A DNA stretch of 38,985 nt, from assembly GCA_001512545.1 (NCBI GenBank), contig LFSI01000084.1:3537-42521 (forward strand), in the 5' to 3' direction. Shown here one piece after another: positions 31,379 to 38,985 of the stretch (positions are counted from its first letter, which is position 1; every line of letters begins with the position of its first letter). The translations under genes were made by a program, and so were the position numbers. Under the pieces are notes generated by a model. The model made no database searches and was not told the origin of the DNA. It saw only the letters and a list, made by a program, of their open reading frames with translations. The stretch is from Clostridia bacterium DTU065 (GTDB taxonomy: Bacteria; Bacillota; DTU065).

Positions 31379-33409
31379 CTATCTTGTAACATCTAAGAGC
31401 ACCTGCTCCCTCCAAATCTCTCCGTCAAGCCAGATCTGCACGTACACATCGGGCTTGCCCTGAGCGCCCAAACCGCTCACGTTTCTCTGGATCACTTCGC
31501 CTTCCTTCACGCTGCTGTGGAACCACTCTTTAGAACCGGTTTCATCGATAACGACGATTCTCAAGATACCACTTCTAACCACGTGAACAAGAACGTTGTA
31601 CTCCTTGACTCCGTGGGAGATCTCCCACTGGCTTGCTTCGTCCCCGTCCCCGGAACCTTCGGTGCTCTCCTGAAGGAACACCGACCCCGATTTAGCGCTG
31701 ATGGTAACGTCGACGATGGTGCCCTCAGTAACGTCGGAGTCCGGCAGCGGGTTCTGAGCAACAATGTAGCCCTCAGGCAAAATCGAAGTGCTGTCGGGAT
31801 AGGTATCCCCTAGAACAAGTCCGTGCCTTCCCAGAAGAAGCTTGGCCTCTTGCAGGGTGATGTTGATCAGACTTGGCATTTTAAACACTCTGGTTGAACT
31901 GGCAGTTGCCACAGTCAAATTGACCGCACTGCCCTTTTCTATATCCTCGTTAGGCTTTGGCGACTGGTCGATAATGGTGTTTGGCGGATACTCGTCTGTC
32001 TCTACGTACTCCCTCTCACCGTCTGTTAGGTTCATCGCCTGCAGCATTACCTGGGCGTTGCGAATATCCATGCCGATGAGATCAGGAACAATAACCAGCT
32101 CCGGACCCTTAGAAAGGATCACCTGAACATTACGGTTTATCTTCACAACCCGCCCTGCTTCAGGTATCTGGGTGATGACGTGGCCTTTGGGAACGTCCGG
32201 GCTGAAGACTTCAGAGTCCACTTCGTAGACCAGGTTGCGCTCGTCGATCCTTTTCCTCGCTTCAACATCGCTTAGGCCGACGATGTTTGGCACCTCTACC
32301 TCCGGCACGTTCAAAAATGCCGAGATTTGGAAAAAGAGATAGGTTGGCAGCATCAATCCCAACAAAATCAGGAGCAACGTTTTGACTAGAGAGCGTTTGG
32401 CTTTTTTGCGTTTTTTTTCAGCATTTTTTTTCCTGCCCATTTCTTGATCCCTCTCACTTGATTCGTAAGGTTTAGTCGGTCCTAAAACCCCTCTTGCACC
32501 GTTTTCTGCTACATCTCCCTTGTAAGGGGGCTCTTTGACGTTGAGCTTGGACAAAAAAGTTTTTTCCAAGTTTATCTCATGGAGGGTACTAAGAGCTTCA
32601 ATAATACTAACTTCCATCTCCCGAGCCGACTTAAAACGGTCCTCGGGTTTTTTTGCCAGTGCTTTATTAACAATGCCCACAACAAAAGGCGGCAGACCGG
32701 GCCGTTTTTGCGAAAGCGGCGGAATTTCAGCCTGCACGTGTTGATAGGCAATACCCACTGGAGTGTCTGCATCATACGGCACTTTCCCGGTGAGCATTTC
32801 GTAGAGGACGACCCCTAGCGAGTAGATGTCTGAGGCTTCCGTAACTTCCTTTCCTGTAGCTTGCTCTGGCGAGAAGTAATGCACCGAACCGAGCACCACG
32901 CCGGTTCTGGTGATAGTTGCAGAACTCACAGCTCTGGCAATGCCGAAGTCCATGACCTTGACATGCTTTTGTTTGGTGATCATGATGTTGTGAGGCTTGA
33001 TGTCTCTGTGAACGATCAGGTTTTTGTGGGCATGATCAAGAGCAGAACAGATCTGTTCTGCAATTTTCAAACTATCTTCAACAGACAGCATGCCTTCTTT
33101 CTTAATTAAGTCTTTAAGGCTGATGCCGTCAATGTATTCCATAACGATATAATGACTGTTTTCGGTTTCACCAACATCGTAGATGTTTACAACGTTGGGA
33201 TGGCAGAGTTTGGCTGCTGACTTGGCTTCTCGTTGAAACCGCTCCACGAACTCTTGATCCGAAGAGTACTCTGAACGGAGCAGCTTGATAGCCACTGGGC
33301 GATCGAGAAGCAGGTCCTGGGCAAGGTAAACTAGTGCCATACCGCCTTCGCCGATCAGCTTTTTAATCTCGTAGCGATTCCCAAGGATCTCTCCAATCAA
33401 GAGACTCAT
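31379..33409 (-). CDS. prkC: Ser/Thr protein kinase with PASTA domains
   Basis: The 676-residue membrane kinase is of the PrkC/Stk type. Residues 1-270 are the Hanks kinase domain, with the Gly loop GEGGMALVYLAQD, VAIKLL, catalytic HRDIKPHNI and DFGIARA. A basic linker and one transmembrane helix (about 345-367) lead to three PASTA domains. These begin near VEVPNIVGL, LVIVPDLIGM and VFKMPSLINI and are expected to bind peptidoglycan fragments. The last 90 residues form an extra extracytoplasmic domain I cannot assign. It directly follows its cognate phosphatase gene prpC and controls growth and cell-wall processes in related bacteria. Confidence 0.97.
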   Translation of the reverse strand: MSLLIGEILGNRYEIKKLIGEGGMALVYLAQDLLLDRPVAIKLLRSEYSSDQEFVERFQREAKSAAKLCHPNVVNIYDVGETENSHYIVMEYIDGISLKDLIKKEGMLSVEDSLKIAEQICSALDHAHKNLIVHRDIKPHNIMITKQKHVKVMDFGIARAVSSATITRTGVVLGSVHYFSPEQATGKEVTEASDIYSLGVVLYEMLTGKVPYDADTPVGIAYQHVQAEIPPLSQKRPGLPPFVVGIVNKALAKKPEDRFKSAREMEVSIIEALSTLHEINLEKTFLSKLNVKEPPYKGDVAENGARGVLGPTKPYESSERDQEMGRKKNAEKKRKKAKRSLVKTLLLILLGLMLPTYLFFQISAFLNVPEVEVPNIVGLSDVEARKRIDERNLVYEVDSEVFSPDVPKGHVITQIPEAGRVVKINRNVQVILSKGPELVIVPDLIGMDIRNAQVMLQAMNLTDGEREYVETDEYPPNTIIDQSPKPNEDIEKGSAVNLTVATASSTRVFKMPSLINITLQEAKLLLGRHGLVLGDTYPDSTSILPEGYIVAQNPLPDSDVTEGTIVDVTISAKSGSVFLQESTEGSGDGDEASQWEISHGVKEYNVLVHVVRSGILRIVVIDETGSKEWFHSSVKEGEVIQRNVSGLGAQGKPDVYVQIWLDGEIWREQVLLDVTR

Positions 33410-33417
33410 CTCCTATC

Positions 33418-34110
33418 TCAAACTTGGCCTAGTACAACAGTGACGTTATCCCTGCCACCAGAGGCCAAAGCAGCTTCAAGCAGTCTGTCTGCCATTTCCT
33501 CTAAACTGATTTCACTAAGCAGTATTTCTTCGAGAACTTCTTTATCCAAATCGGTTACAAGCCCGTCTGTTGCCAGAAGAACGATGTCGCCGGGTTGAAA
33601 GTCCACTTCAAAAAGATCTACCTCGATATCCTCTTGGGCACCGAGGGCTCTAAGGAGAACATTGCGTTGCGGATGGTTCTTGGCCTCTTCCTGCGAAAGA
33701 GTTCCCAGAACAACCAGCTGGTTGACGTAGGAGTGGTCTTGTGTAAGCTGACGAACTTGGCCATCCCGTACGAGATACGCTCTGCTGTCTCCCACGTGAC
33801 CGAAGTAACCTTTGCTGCCTTGAACACAGCAAACGGTGAGGGTTGTCCCCATCCCTTCCTGTTCTTTATTATACTTACCCTGTTCGAAAATAGTACGGTT
33901 AGTGAGCAAAAAAAGAGCCTTCAGGTTGCTCAAAACGTCACCCTCTGCAGTGAACTCCGATAGCTTTTCAATGGCTATTTGAGCTGCAACATCACCTGCA
34001 AGGTGACCACCCATACCGTCAGCCACAGCCAGCAGAGACTCTGTTGCTAGAAACCTATCTTCATTGGTTTTTCGGACCAATCCCTTTTCACTTTTAGCTA
34101 CGACCTGCAC
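33418..34110 (-). CDS. prpC: PP2C-type Ser/Thr phosphatase (PrpC/Stp)
   Basis: The protein of about 230 residues reverses phosphorylation by PrkC. All metal-site motifs are intact: KTNEDR, VADGMGGHLAGD, GMGTTL, GHVGDSRAYL, ATDGLVTDL and GGRDNVTVV. Candidate starts are GTG at 34119 and GTG at 34110. I prefer 34110 because GGTGA sits five bases upstream and the resulting N-terminus matches the family. Longer frames run into rlmN. It overlaps or touches the rlmN stop and lies eight bases before prkC. Confidence 0.95.
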   Translation of the reverse strand: MQVVAKSEKGLVRKTNEDRFLATESLLAVADGMGGHLAGDVAAQIAIEKLSEFTAEGDVLSNLKALFLLTNRTIFEQGKYNKEQEGMGTTLTVCCVQGSKGYFGHVGDSRAYLVRDGQVRQLTQDHSYVNQLVVLGTLSQEEAKNHPQRNVLLRALGAQEDIEVDLFEVDFQPGDIVLLATDGLVTDLDKEVLEEILLSEISLEEMADRLLEAALASGGRDNVTVVLGQV

Positions 34111-34126
34111 TGTAGTCACCAGCCTT

Positions 34127-35131
34127 TTACTCGAACACTTTTCTTTTGAGTTGCCCGCAAGCTGCATCTATATCAGAGCCTCTTGAGCGCCTCAAAGTTA
34201 CATTCAGTTGGCTTTTTATCAGCCTTACAAACTCTTCGGCAGCTGAAGGATCTTCACCTTTCCCCTCCAGCGGATTTACGGGAATTACATTGACGTGGCA
34301 GAGGAGTCCACGCAGGAGCCCCACAAGGAGCCTTGCATTTTCGGGGCCGTCGTTGAGACCGGGAACCACAGTGTATTCAAAGGTCACTCGCCTATTGGTC
34401 GCCTCTATATATTCCTTGACAGCCTCTATTAACTCCTTTAGGGGATATTTGTTATTTATGGGCATCAGCTGGGAGCGGAGCTCGTCTGTCGGTGCGTGCA
34501 GAGACACCGACAAATTGATCTGCCACGGCAACCTGCCAAGCTCCCTAATCCTCGGCGCTATGCCGCAGGTGGACACGGTGATCATCCTTGCCCCTAAACT
34601 AAAGGCATCTGGATCGTTGATGATGGCTATAGCCTTTTTAAAGTTCTCCCAGTTTGCCAGAGGTTCTCCCTGCCCCATTGCCACGGCGTTAGTGACAGGA
34701 AGCTTCCTGACGTACTTCCAGTAGTAGAGCTGTCCCACAATCTCTCCCGAGGAAAGGTTCCTACTAAAACCGCTCTTCCCCGTTGCGCAAAAGCTGCAGC
34801 CCATGGCGCAGCCTACCTGAGTGGAAAAGCACACTGTAGCTCTCAAACCGTCGGGAATGTAGACGGTCTCGATGTACTCACCGTCTTCAAGCTGAAGGAG
34901 AGCTTTTTCCGTGCCATCCACTGACCTTTGTATCAGTTCCTCTTTAAGGGGCAGAATACTAAGGCCAAGAGCCTCGCCTTTCATGGATTTCGGCAGGTTT
35001 GTCATCTCTTCGGTATCGGTGATGCCTTTTTTGTACACCCAATGCAGAAGCTGCAGCGCCCGGTACTTCGGGAGCCCCCGCATCAGCAGATACTCTTCAA
35101 GTTCTTGTTTGGTCAAACTAAAAAAATCCAA
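34127..35131 (-). CDS. rlmN: 23S rRNA (adenine-C2)-methyltransferase RlmN
   Basis: The 334-residue radical SAM enzyme methylates A2503 of 23S rRNA, and in many bacteria A37 of some tRNAs. The radical SAM cluster motif is CAMGCSFC. The second catalytic cysteine is in the C-terminal DIDAACGQL. The N-terminal helical domain contains LPKYRALQLLHWVY. The start is TTG at 35131 with AGGGGG seven bases upstream. A longer frame to 35182 has no site. It begins the rlmN-prpC-prkC-rsgA-rpe series typical of Firmicutes. Confidence 0.95.
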   Translation of the reverse strand: MDFFSLTKQELEEYLLMRGLPKYRALQLLHWVYKKGITDTEEMTNLPKSMKGEALGLSILPLKEELIQRSVDGTEKALLQLEDGEYIETVYIPDGLRATVCFSTQVGCAMGCSFCATGKSGFSRNLSSGEIVGQLYYWKYVRKLPVTNAVAMGQGEPLANWENFKKAIAIINDPDAFSLGARMITVSTCGIAPRIRELGRLPWQINLSVSLHAPTDELRSQLMPINNKYPLKELIEAVKEYIEATNRRVTFEYTVVPGLNDGPENARLLVGLLRGLLCHVNVIPVNPLEGKGEDPSAAEEFVRLIKSQLNVTLRRSRGSDIDAACGQLKRKVFE

Positions 35132-35159
35132 AATCCAACCCCCTTTTGAGGTGAAAATA

Positions 35160-35447
35160 ATGGTGAGCAAAACGTATTTCATTACGGCCTACATGGAACA
35201 CCTGCTAAAACAGGGGCTAAAACACGAAGAGGTCTATGTAGGAGATGCCAGCAGGTTCCTGAGATATCTCCTGTCCACGGCTCCAGAGGATGCAGTGCAG
35301 AAGTTCATCACCGCTTCCGGAACCAGTCCATCCTACCACAGGCGCCTGAGCTCATCTCTCAACCGGTTTCTGGCTTTTGCCCAAAGCCATCTGGATATCT
35401 CTAGCTTCTCTGCAGACGTAGATTCAGAAGATCGGGAAGCTTTGTAA
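35160..35447 (+). CDS. Small protein resembling a stand-alone recombinase core-binding (SAM-like) domain
   Basis: The predicted protein has 95 residues and starts at an ATG with GAGGTGA six bases upstream. It is nearly all helical. The order of segments (MEHLLKQGLKHEEVYVGDAS, then RFLRYLL, FITASGTSPSYHRRLSSSLN, RFLAFAQ) recalls the N-terminal DNA-binding domain of tyrosine recombinases such as XerD, including 'S.SY..R.LS.L..F'. No catalytic domain follows. It is the only plus-strand gene right of 2 kb, diverges from rlmN by 28 bases, and overlaps the end of murC by 47 bases. The family assignment is by eye and uncertain; the coding call is stronger. Confidence 0.62.
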   Translation: MVSKTYFITAYMEHLLKQGLKHEEVYVGDASRFLRYLLSTAPEDAVQKFITASGTSPSYHRRLSSSLNRFLAFAQSHLDISSFSADVDSEDREAL

Positions 35448-36753
35448 CGGAACCTGCACCCATAGCAATGATCAAAGCTCCTTTTGGGGCTTTTTCTTTG
35501 ACCAGTTCGGCAGCGTCTTCCAACGTTTCAGCGTAGAAGGCGCTTTTTCCAAGCTTTGCCACCTCGTCGGCGAGCTCTGCCCCGCTTACTCCAAGAATGG
35601 GTTGCTCAGGAGGAGGTGCATAAATCCCCAAAACCACAACTTTGTCAGCGTGGCTGAGTGCTTTGATGAACTCGCCCCACAGAAGCTTGGTGCGGCTGTA
35701 GCGGTGGGGTTGGAAGCAAAGCCAGATCTCCTTTTCGGGGTAGCGGTTTCTAGCGGCATCCAGTGTCGCCACGATCTCTTTGGGGTGATGCCCGTAGTCA
35801 TCGACGATGAGTGTGTCTCCAACTTGATAGCGGATCTCAAAACGCCTGCCAATCCCGGAAAACTCACTCAGTGCGTGCTTCACCGCATCCATATCCAGCC
35901 CAAGTTCCAGGGCTACGGATATAGCCACCAGCGAGTTGGCCACATTGTGTTTTCCCGGAAGCTTCAGGGAAAATATACCCAGATCTTTGTCTTTTAAGCG
36001 CACTCTAAAAGTCGTAACAGGGCCTTCAACGATGTCGTAAGCTCTGAGATCTCCTGCAGTGAGCCCGTAGGTTATAACTTTTGCCTTTGCGTGTTCTGCC
36101 AGATCCAGGGTTGCCTTTTCGTCTGCACAGATTATGGCCAGATCCTTAATGTTTGCCACAAACTTTTTGTAGGCTTCATAAAGCTTCTCGTAGTTGTATT
36201 GGAAGTTTTCCAGATGGTCCGCATCAACGCTGGAGACAGAACCGATGTGGGGATAGTAGTTAAGGAAGCTGCCGTCAGATTCGTCGCTCTCAGCAACAAC
36301 AAGGTCGCTCATGCCCACAACAAAGTTCCCCTGCAGCTGTGGAATGTATCCCCCGATGATCCCAGTGGGGTCTTTCCCCACCTGCCGGAGCATGTAGGTG
36401 GTCATTCCCGAGGTGGTTGTCTTGCCGTGAGCTCCTGATATGGCTATGCCGTAATGACCGTTGAGGATCTCTGCTAGGTTTTCCGATCTGTGGATCTCTT
36501 TGATGTGTTTCTTTCTAGCTGCGACTCTTTCTGGATTATCGAAAGGTACAGCAGAAGTGTAAACTACAACATCGGGCGCTTCTACGTTTTCTTCGCGGTG
36601 TCCGACGAAAATAGTGGCTCCCTGCTTTTTCAGCTGTTCGGTCTGGAAGTTTTCCTTCAGGTCCGAACCGGTGACTTTATGCCCTTTAGACAGCATAATG
36701 GCAGCTAGGGCACTCATGCCAATTCCGCCAATACCTACATAATGATACCACAT
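35401..36753 (-). CDS. murC: UDP-N-acetylmuramate--L-alanine ligase
   Basis: The 450-residue cytoplasmic enzyme adds L-alanine to UDP-MurNAc in peptidoglycan synthesis. The UDP-binding N-domain has GIGGIGMSALA. The ATP loop is GAHGKTTTSGM, and the central domain carries ESDESDGSF and the catalytic DADHLENF. The C-terminal domain has DYGHHPKEI and QPHRYSRTKLL. The ATG has GAGGTGA upstream. It lies 50 bases downstream of the UPF0182 gene, with a hairpin between them. Confidence 0.97.
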   Translation of the reverse strand: MWYHYVGIGGIGMSALAAIMLSKGHKVTGSDLKENFQTEQLKKQGATIFVGHREENVEAPDVVVYTSAVPFDNPERVAARKKHIKEIHRSENLAEILNGHYGIAISGAHGKTTTSGMTTYMLRQVGKDPTGIIGGYIPQLQGNFVVGMSDLVVAESDESDGSFLNYYPHIGSVSSVDADHLENFQYNYEKLYEAYKKFVANIKDLAIICADEKATLDLAEHAKAKVITYGLTAGDLRAYDIVEGPVTTFRVRLKDKDLGIFSLKLPGKHNVANSLVAISVALELGLDMDAVKHALSEFSGIGRRFEIRYQVGDTLIVDDYGHHPKEIVATLDAARNRYPEKEIWLCFQPHRYSRTKLLWGEFIKALSHADKVVVLGIYAPPPEQPILGVSGAELADEVAKLGKSAFYAETLEDAAELVKEKAPKGALIIAMGAGSVTKLPDLLNLRLQRS

Positions 36754-36771
36754 ATTTTCACCTCATACTGA

Positions 36772-36791
36772 AGCCCGGCAAGTGCCGGGCT
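36772..36791. other. Hairpin between UPF0182 gene and murC
   Basis: AGCCCGGCA and TGCCGGGCT pair perfectly around a 2-base loop (4 if the last pair opens). No T-run follows on the minus strand, so it is a weak terminator at best. It may act as an RNA-stability or partial-attenuation element. Confidence 0.5.
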
Positions 36792-36803
36792 GGAATAACT
36801 TTA

Positions 36804-38985
36804 TCAGTTGGCATTTAGCCTAGCTAGAAGCTCTCTCAGCTTTGCTTGGGCCCTGCCGTACCTCTCCCAGTCCGGGCCGCTCTGCAGCGCTTCTTCGCTT
36901 TCTAAAAATGCCTCCCAGGCAAGCCTGGCAAGTTCTGCATAATCTGCATCCTTAGTCTCTGCAAAATCGTCGGTCTTATATCCATCTTCAGGCAAAGCTG
37001 TCTCGTCGGTGACCAGGCTTTGGATGCGGTCAAGAGCTTCCCGGAACGTCCTGCCGTAGATGATGTTGTTCCCATCGGAGAGCACCACCAGTCTGAGCTC
37101 GGGAATCTGTCCCTGGCTGGCTTGGAGGTAGACCGGTTCTACGTAAAGGATGTTGTCGTTGAGAGGCAGCACCAGGAGGTTGCCCCGCTGAACAGACGAG
37201 CCCTGCTGATTCCAAAGATTGAGCATCTGGGAGATCTCGGCGTCCTGATTAATTCGGGCCTCAATCTGCATAGGACCGTAGATAACCCGGTCTTTCGGGA
37301 ACCTGTACAATACCAGTTCGCCGTAGTTATCTCCATCGGATCTTCCTGCAAGCCAGGAGACCATGTTCTGCTTGCCCCTTGGAGTAAACGGCAGCATCAG
37401 AACAAACTCCGCTCGGTTTTCTCCTGGGAACTGCACCATGGTGTAGTACGGATCCATTCTGACGGTCTGCCCCTGGTAGATCTCCTGGGGCACATCCCAG
37501 ACGTCTTCTTTGTTGAAGAAAACTTCGGGGTTTGTCATGTGGTAAGTTTGGAGAATCTGGGCCTGTGCCAGGAACAGCTGCTCCGGATAGCGGATATGCG
37601 CTGCGAACTCCTGGGGAAACTCGGACTTGGGTTTGATCAGATTGGGAAACACGTTTTTATAGGCTCTGCCTATTGGATCCGCTTCGTCGTAGAGGTAGAT
37701 GTCGACACTGCCGGTGTAAGCATTGACGACGACCTTAAACGCCGCTCTCATGTAGTTGCCCAGACCGGAGATAGGCTGCGAGTATGGGAAGTAGCTTGTG
37801 GTCGTGTAGGCATCCATCAACCAGTATATGCCACCTTCTACCGTAACGGCATAGGGATCCGGATCCAAGATCAGGAAAGGTGCAAGTCGCTTGACCCGCT
37901 CTGTAATGTTGCGGTAGTAAAGAATCTGGGAATCCGATGTGATATCCGAACTAAAAAGGATTTTCGACGTGCCGAACTTCAAGGCAAACAACAACCTGCC
38001 AAATAGTCCGCCGACCTTTACCCCACCGTCGCCCTGGTAGGTAGTGTAGACGTTGTCTTCACCACTGGGGTAGTTCATCTCTTTTTGCCGGGTCTTCACG
38101 ATTACATAGTCGTTTGTTCGCTCGCCGAAGTAGATTTCAGGCCGAGTAACGTCAATGATGCCTTTAGGCGGTATGTCCCTTACCAGAAACTCAGGTATTC
38201 CCTGAGGAGTCACGCCGTGTATGCTGCTCATGACGAAACCGTAACCGTGAGTGAAAACGAGGTGCTTGTTGACCCAGCTTCTGGCAGTGCCCGTAAGGTA
38301 GTTCGAATCGATCTCCCGCACGCTGAGTGCCATCTGGGTAGTTTTTCCATCGACCTGGTAGCGATCTATATCGATATCGCCCATTTTGTAGTAGTAGCGG
38401 AGTTCCTGAAGCTGGGAGAAGGATTTTTCCAGCGCTCTCCAATCCCACAGCCTGACATTATCCAGCACTTCTGTATTATCGATCCAGTCGTCGGAGGAAA
38501 AAGCCAAAGCTGGTTCAAACTGGGCGGAAACGACTTCATCTAATCCATACGCAAAACGGGTGAAACCTATGTTATGTTCGATAAATCTCCGCTCTTTGTT
38601 CAGCTCGTTGGGCTCTACAACTACCTTCTGCAGAATCGGCGCAGCAAACTGACCTAAAATCCCCACAGCAACAAGAACCAATAGAGTCCATACGGTCCAC
38701 TTGTACTCCCTCCGAAAGAGGTCTAGGGCAAAAACAAAGACCGCCAAGACGCAGAGGATCTGCAAAATCCTGTTGACCACAAGTCTGCCGTAAACGTCGC
38801 TGTAGCCCGCACCGTAAACAGCACCTGTGGGAGAGCGGAGAAGTTCATAGCTGTTGATCTGCAGCCCTAGCACCGCAAGCGCCACAATGAGGATGATGAG
38901 TAGAAGCAAATGAAGGCGCGCTCGGTCGCCTAGGTACACCCGACGTTTGTAAAAAGTGATGGACCTTGTTGCTAGATAGAAAACT
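36804..38985 (-). CDS. UPF0182 family membrane protein (5' end outside window)
   Basis: About 727 residues are visible and the frame stays open to the window edge, so the N-terminal part is missing. Family members are about 900 residues with seven N-terminal helices. The visible part begins FYLATRSITFYKRR, then has two or three membrane helices and the family segment SPTGAVYGAGYSDVYGRL. A long extracytoplasmic domain follows, with EPNELNKERRFIEHNI and TRPEIYFGERTNDYVIV. The acidic C-terminal tail may be a coiled coil. The function of UPF0182 is not known. A GTG at 38939 could be mistaken for the start, but family sequence continues upstream of it. Confidence 0.93.
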   Translation of the reverse strand, partial: VFYLATRSITFYKRRVYLGDRARLHLLLLIILIVALAVLGLQINSYELLRSPTGAVYGAGYSDVYGRLVVNRILQILCVLAVFVFALDLFRREYKWTVWTLLVLVAVGILGQFAAPILQKVVVEPNELNKERRFIEHNIGFTRFAYGLDEVVSAQFEPALAFSSDDWIDNTEVLDNVRLWDWRALEKSFSQLQELRYYYKMGDIDIDRYQVDGKTTQMALSVREIDSNYLTGTARSWVNKHLVFTHGYGFVMSSIHGVTPQGIPEFLVRDIPPKGIIDVTRPEIYFGERTNDYVIVKTRQKEMNYPSGEDNVYTTYQGDGGVKVGGLFGRLLFALKFGTSKILFSSDITSDSQILYYRNITERVKRLAPFLILDPDPYAVTVEGGIYWLMDAYTTTSYFPYSQPISGLGNYMRAAFKVVVNAYTGSVDIYLYDEADPIGRAYKNVFPNLIKPKSEFPQEFAAHIRYPEQLFLAQAQILQTYHMTNPEVFFNKEDVWDVPQEIYQGQTVRMDPYYTMVQFPGENRAEFVLMLPFTPRGKQNMVSWLAGRSDGDNYGELVLYRFPKDRVIYGPMQIEARINQDAEISQMLNLWNQQGSSVQRGNLLVLPLNDNILYVEPVYLQASQGQIPELRLVVLSDGNNIIYGRTFREALDRIQSLVTDETALPEDGYKTDDFAETKDADYAELARLAWEAFLESEEALQSGPDWERYGRAQAKLRELLARLNAN

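Noticed and set aside
34911-35159. Long N-terminal extension of the small plus-strand gene at 35160
   Set aside because: The extension is antisense to rlmN and has low-complexity Ser/Arg-rich sequence; the strong GAGGTGA-ATG signal at 35160 marks the real start.
37020-38006. Plus-strand frame of 328 codons opposite the UPF0182 gene
   Set aside because: Antisense to a conserved membrane-protein family; composition is consistent with a shadow frame.
1-38985. CRISPR arrays, insertion sequences, tRNA or rRNA genes
   Set aside because: No regularly spaced repeats, transposase-like proteins, cloverleaf patterns or rRNA segments were seen on either strand.

Overview
The window looks like chromosomal DNA of an anaerobic, fermentative Firmicutes-type bacterium. 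Three things point that way: the rlmN-prpC-prkC-rsgA-rpe block in classic Firmicutes order, Firmicutes-style ribosome binding sites with many GTG and TTG starts, and an NADH-linked [FeFe] hydrogenase beside a Na+-pumping decarboxylase. Two features suggest an outer membrane: a Tad locus that encodes a secretin, and two sugar-binding proteins with ordinary signal peptides and no lipobox. A diderm Firmicute (Halanaerobiales-, Limnochordia- or Negativicutes-like) fits best, but the lineage is inference. Apart from the ABC exporter pair at the left edge and one small gene near 35.2 kb, every gene lies on the minus strand.

Layout from left to right. 1-2083 (+): the end of an ABC ATPase gene and its large permease, closed by a bidirectional terminator at 2162. 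2205-5272 (-): a four-gene oxaloacetate decarboxylase Na+ pump whose biotin domain is a separate protein. 5389-12921 (-): a six-gene hydrogenase operon, in transcription order a small [2Fe-2S] protein, a sensory-type (group C) hydrogenase with a PAS domain, a SpoIIE/PP2C phosphatase, and hydC, hydB and hydA of an electron-bifurcating hydrogenase. It starts at a near-consensus promoter with a Rex-like operator just downstream and ends at a strong hairpin. 13073-14127 (-): thiN and a DUF523 gene, translationally coupled. 14128-14463: a gene-free stretch with the thiN promoter, predicted hairpins and a terminator. 14464-18134 (-): an orphan sugar-binding protein and a glycosidase-like protein. 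18347-26914 (-): a complete Tad/Flp pilus locus (tadC, tadB, a cpaE-cpaF fusion, secretin, cpaB, an unknown secreted protein, three TadE/TadG-like pseudopilins, prepilin peptidase, a 57-residue Flp pilin and a damaged second pilin). 27152-29771 (-): a second orphan sugar-binding protein and nagA. 29811-35131 (-): rpe, rsgA, prkC, prpC, rlmN. 35160-35447 (+): a small gene resembling a stand-alone recombinase core-binding domain. 35401-38985 (-): murC and a UPF0182 membrane protein cut by the window edge.

How the parts relate. The hydrogenase operon couples NADH and ferredoxin reoxidation to H2 release, with a likely H2-sensing module (HydS-like protein plus phosphatase) and a likely NADH-sensing repressor site. 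The decarboxylase converts oxaloacetate decarboxylation into a Na+ gradient. In many Firmicutes thiN directly follows rpe. Here about 15.7 kb of pilus and sugar-use genes sit between them, so that block looks like an accessory insertion into a housekeeping operon.
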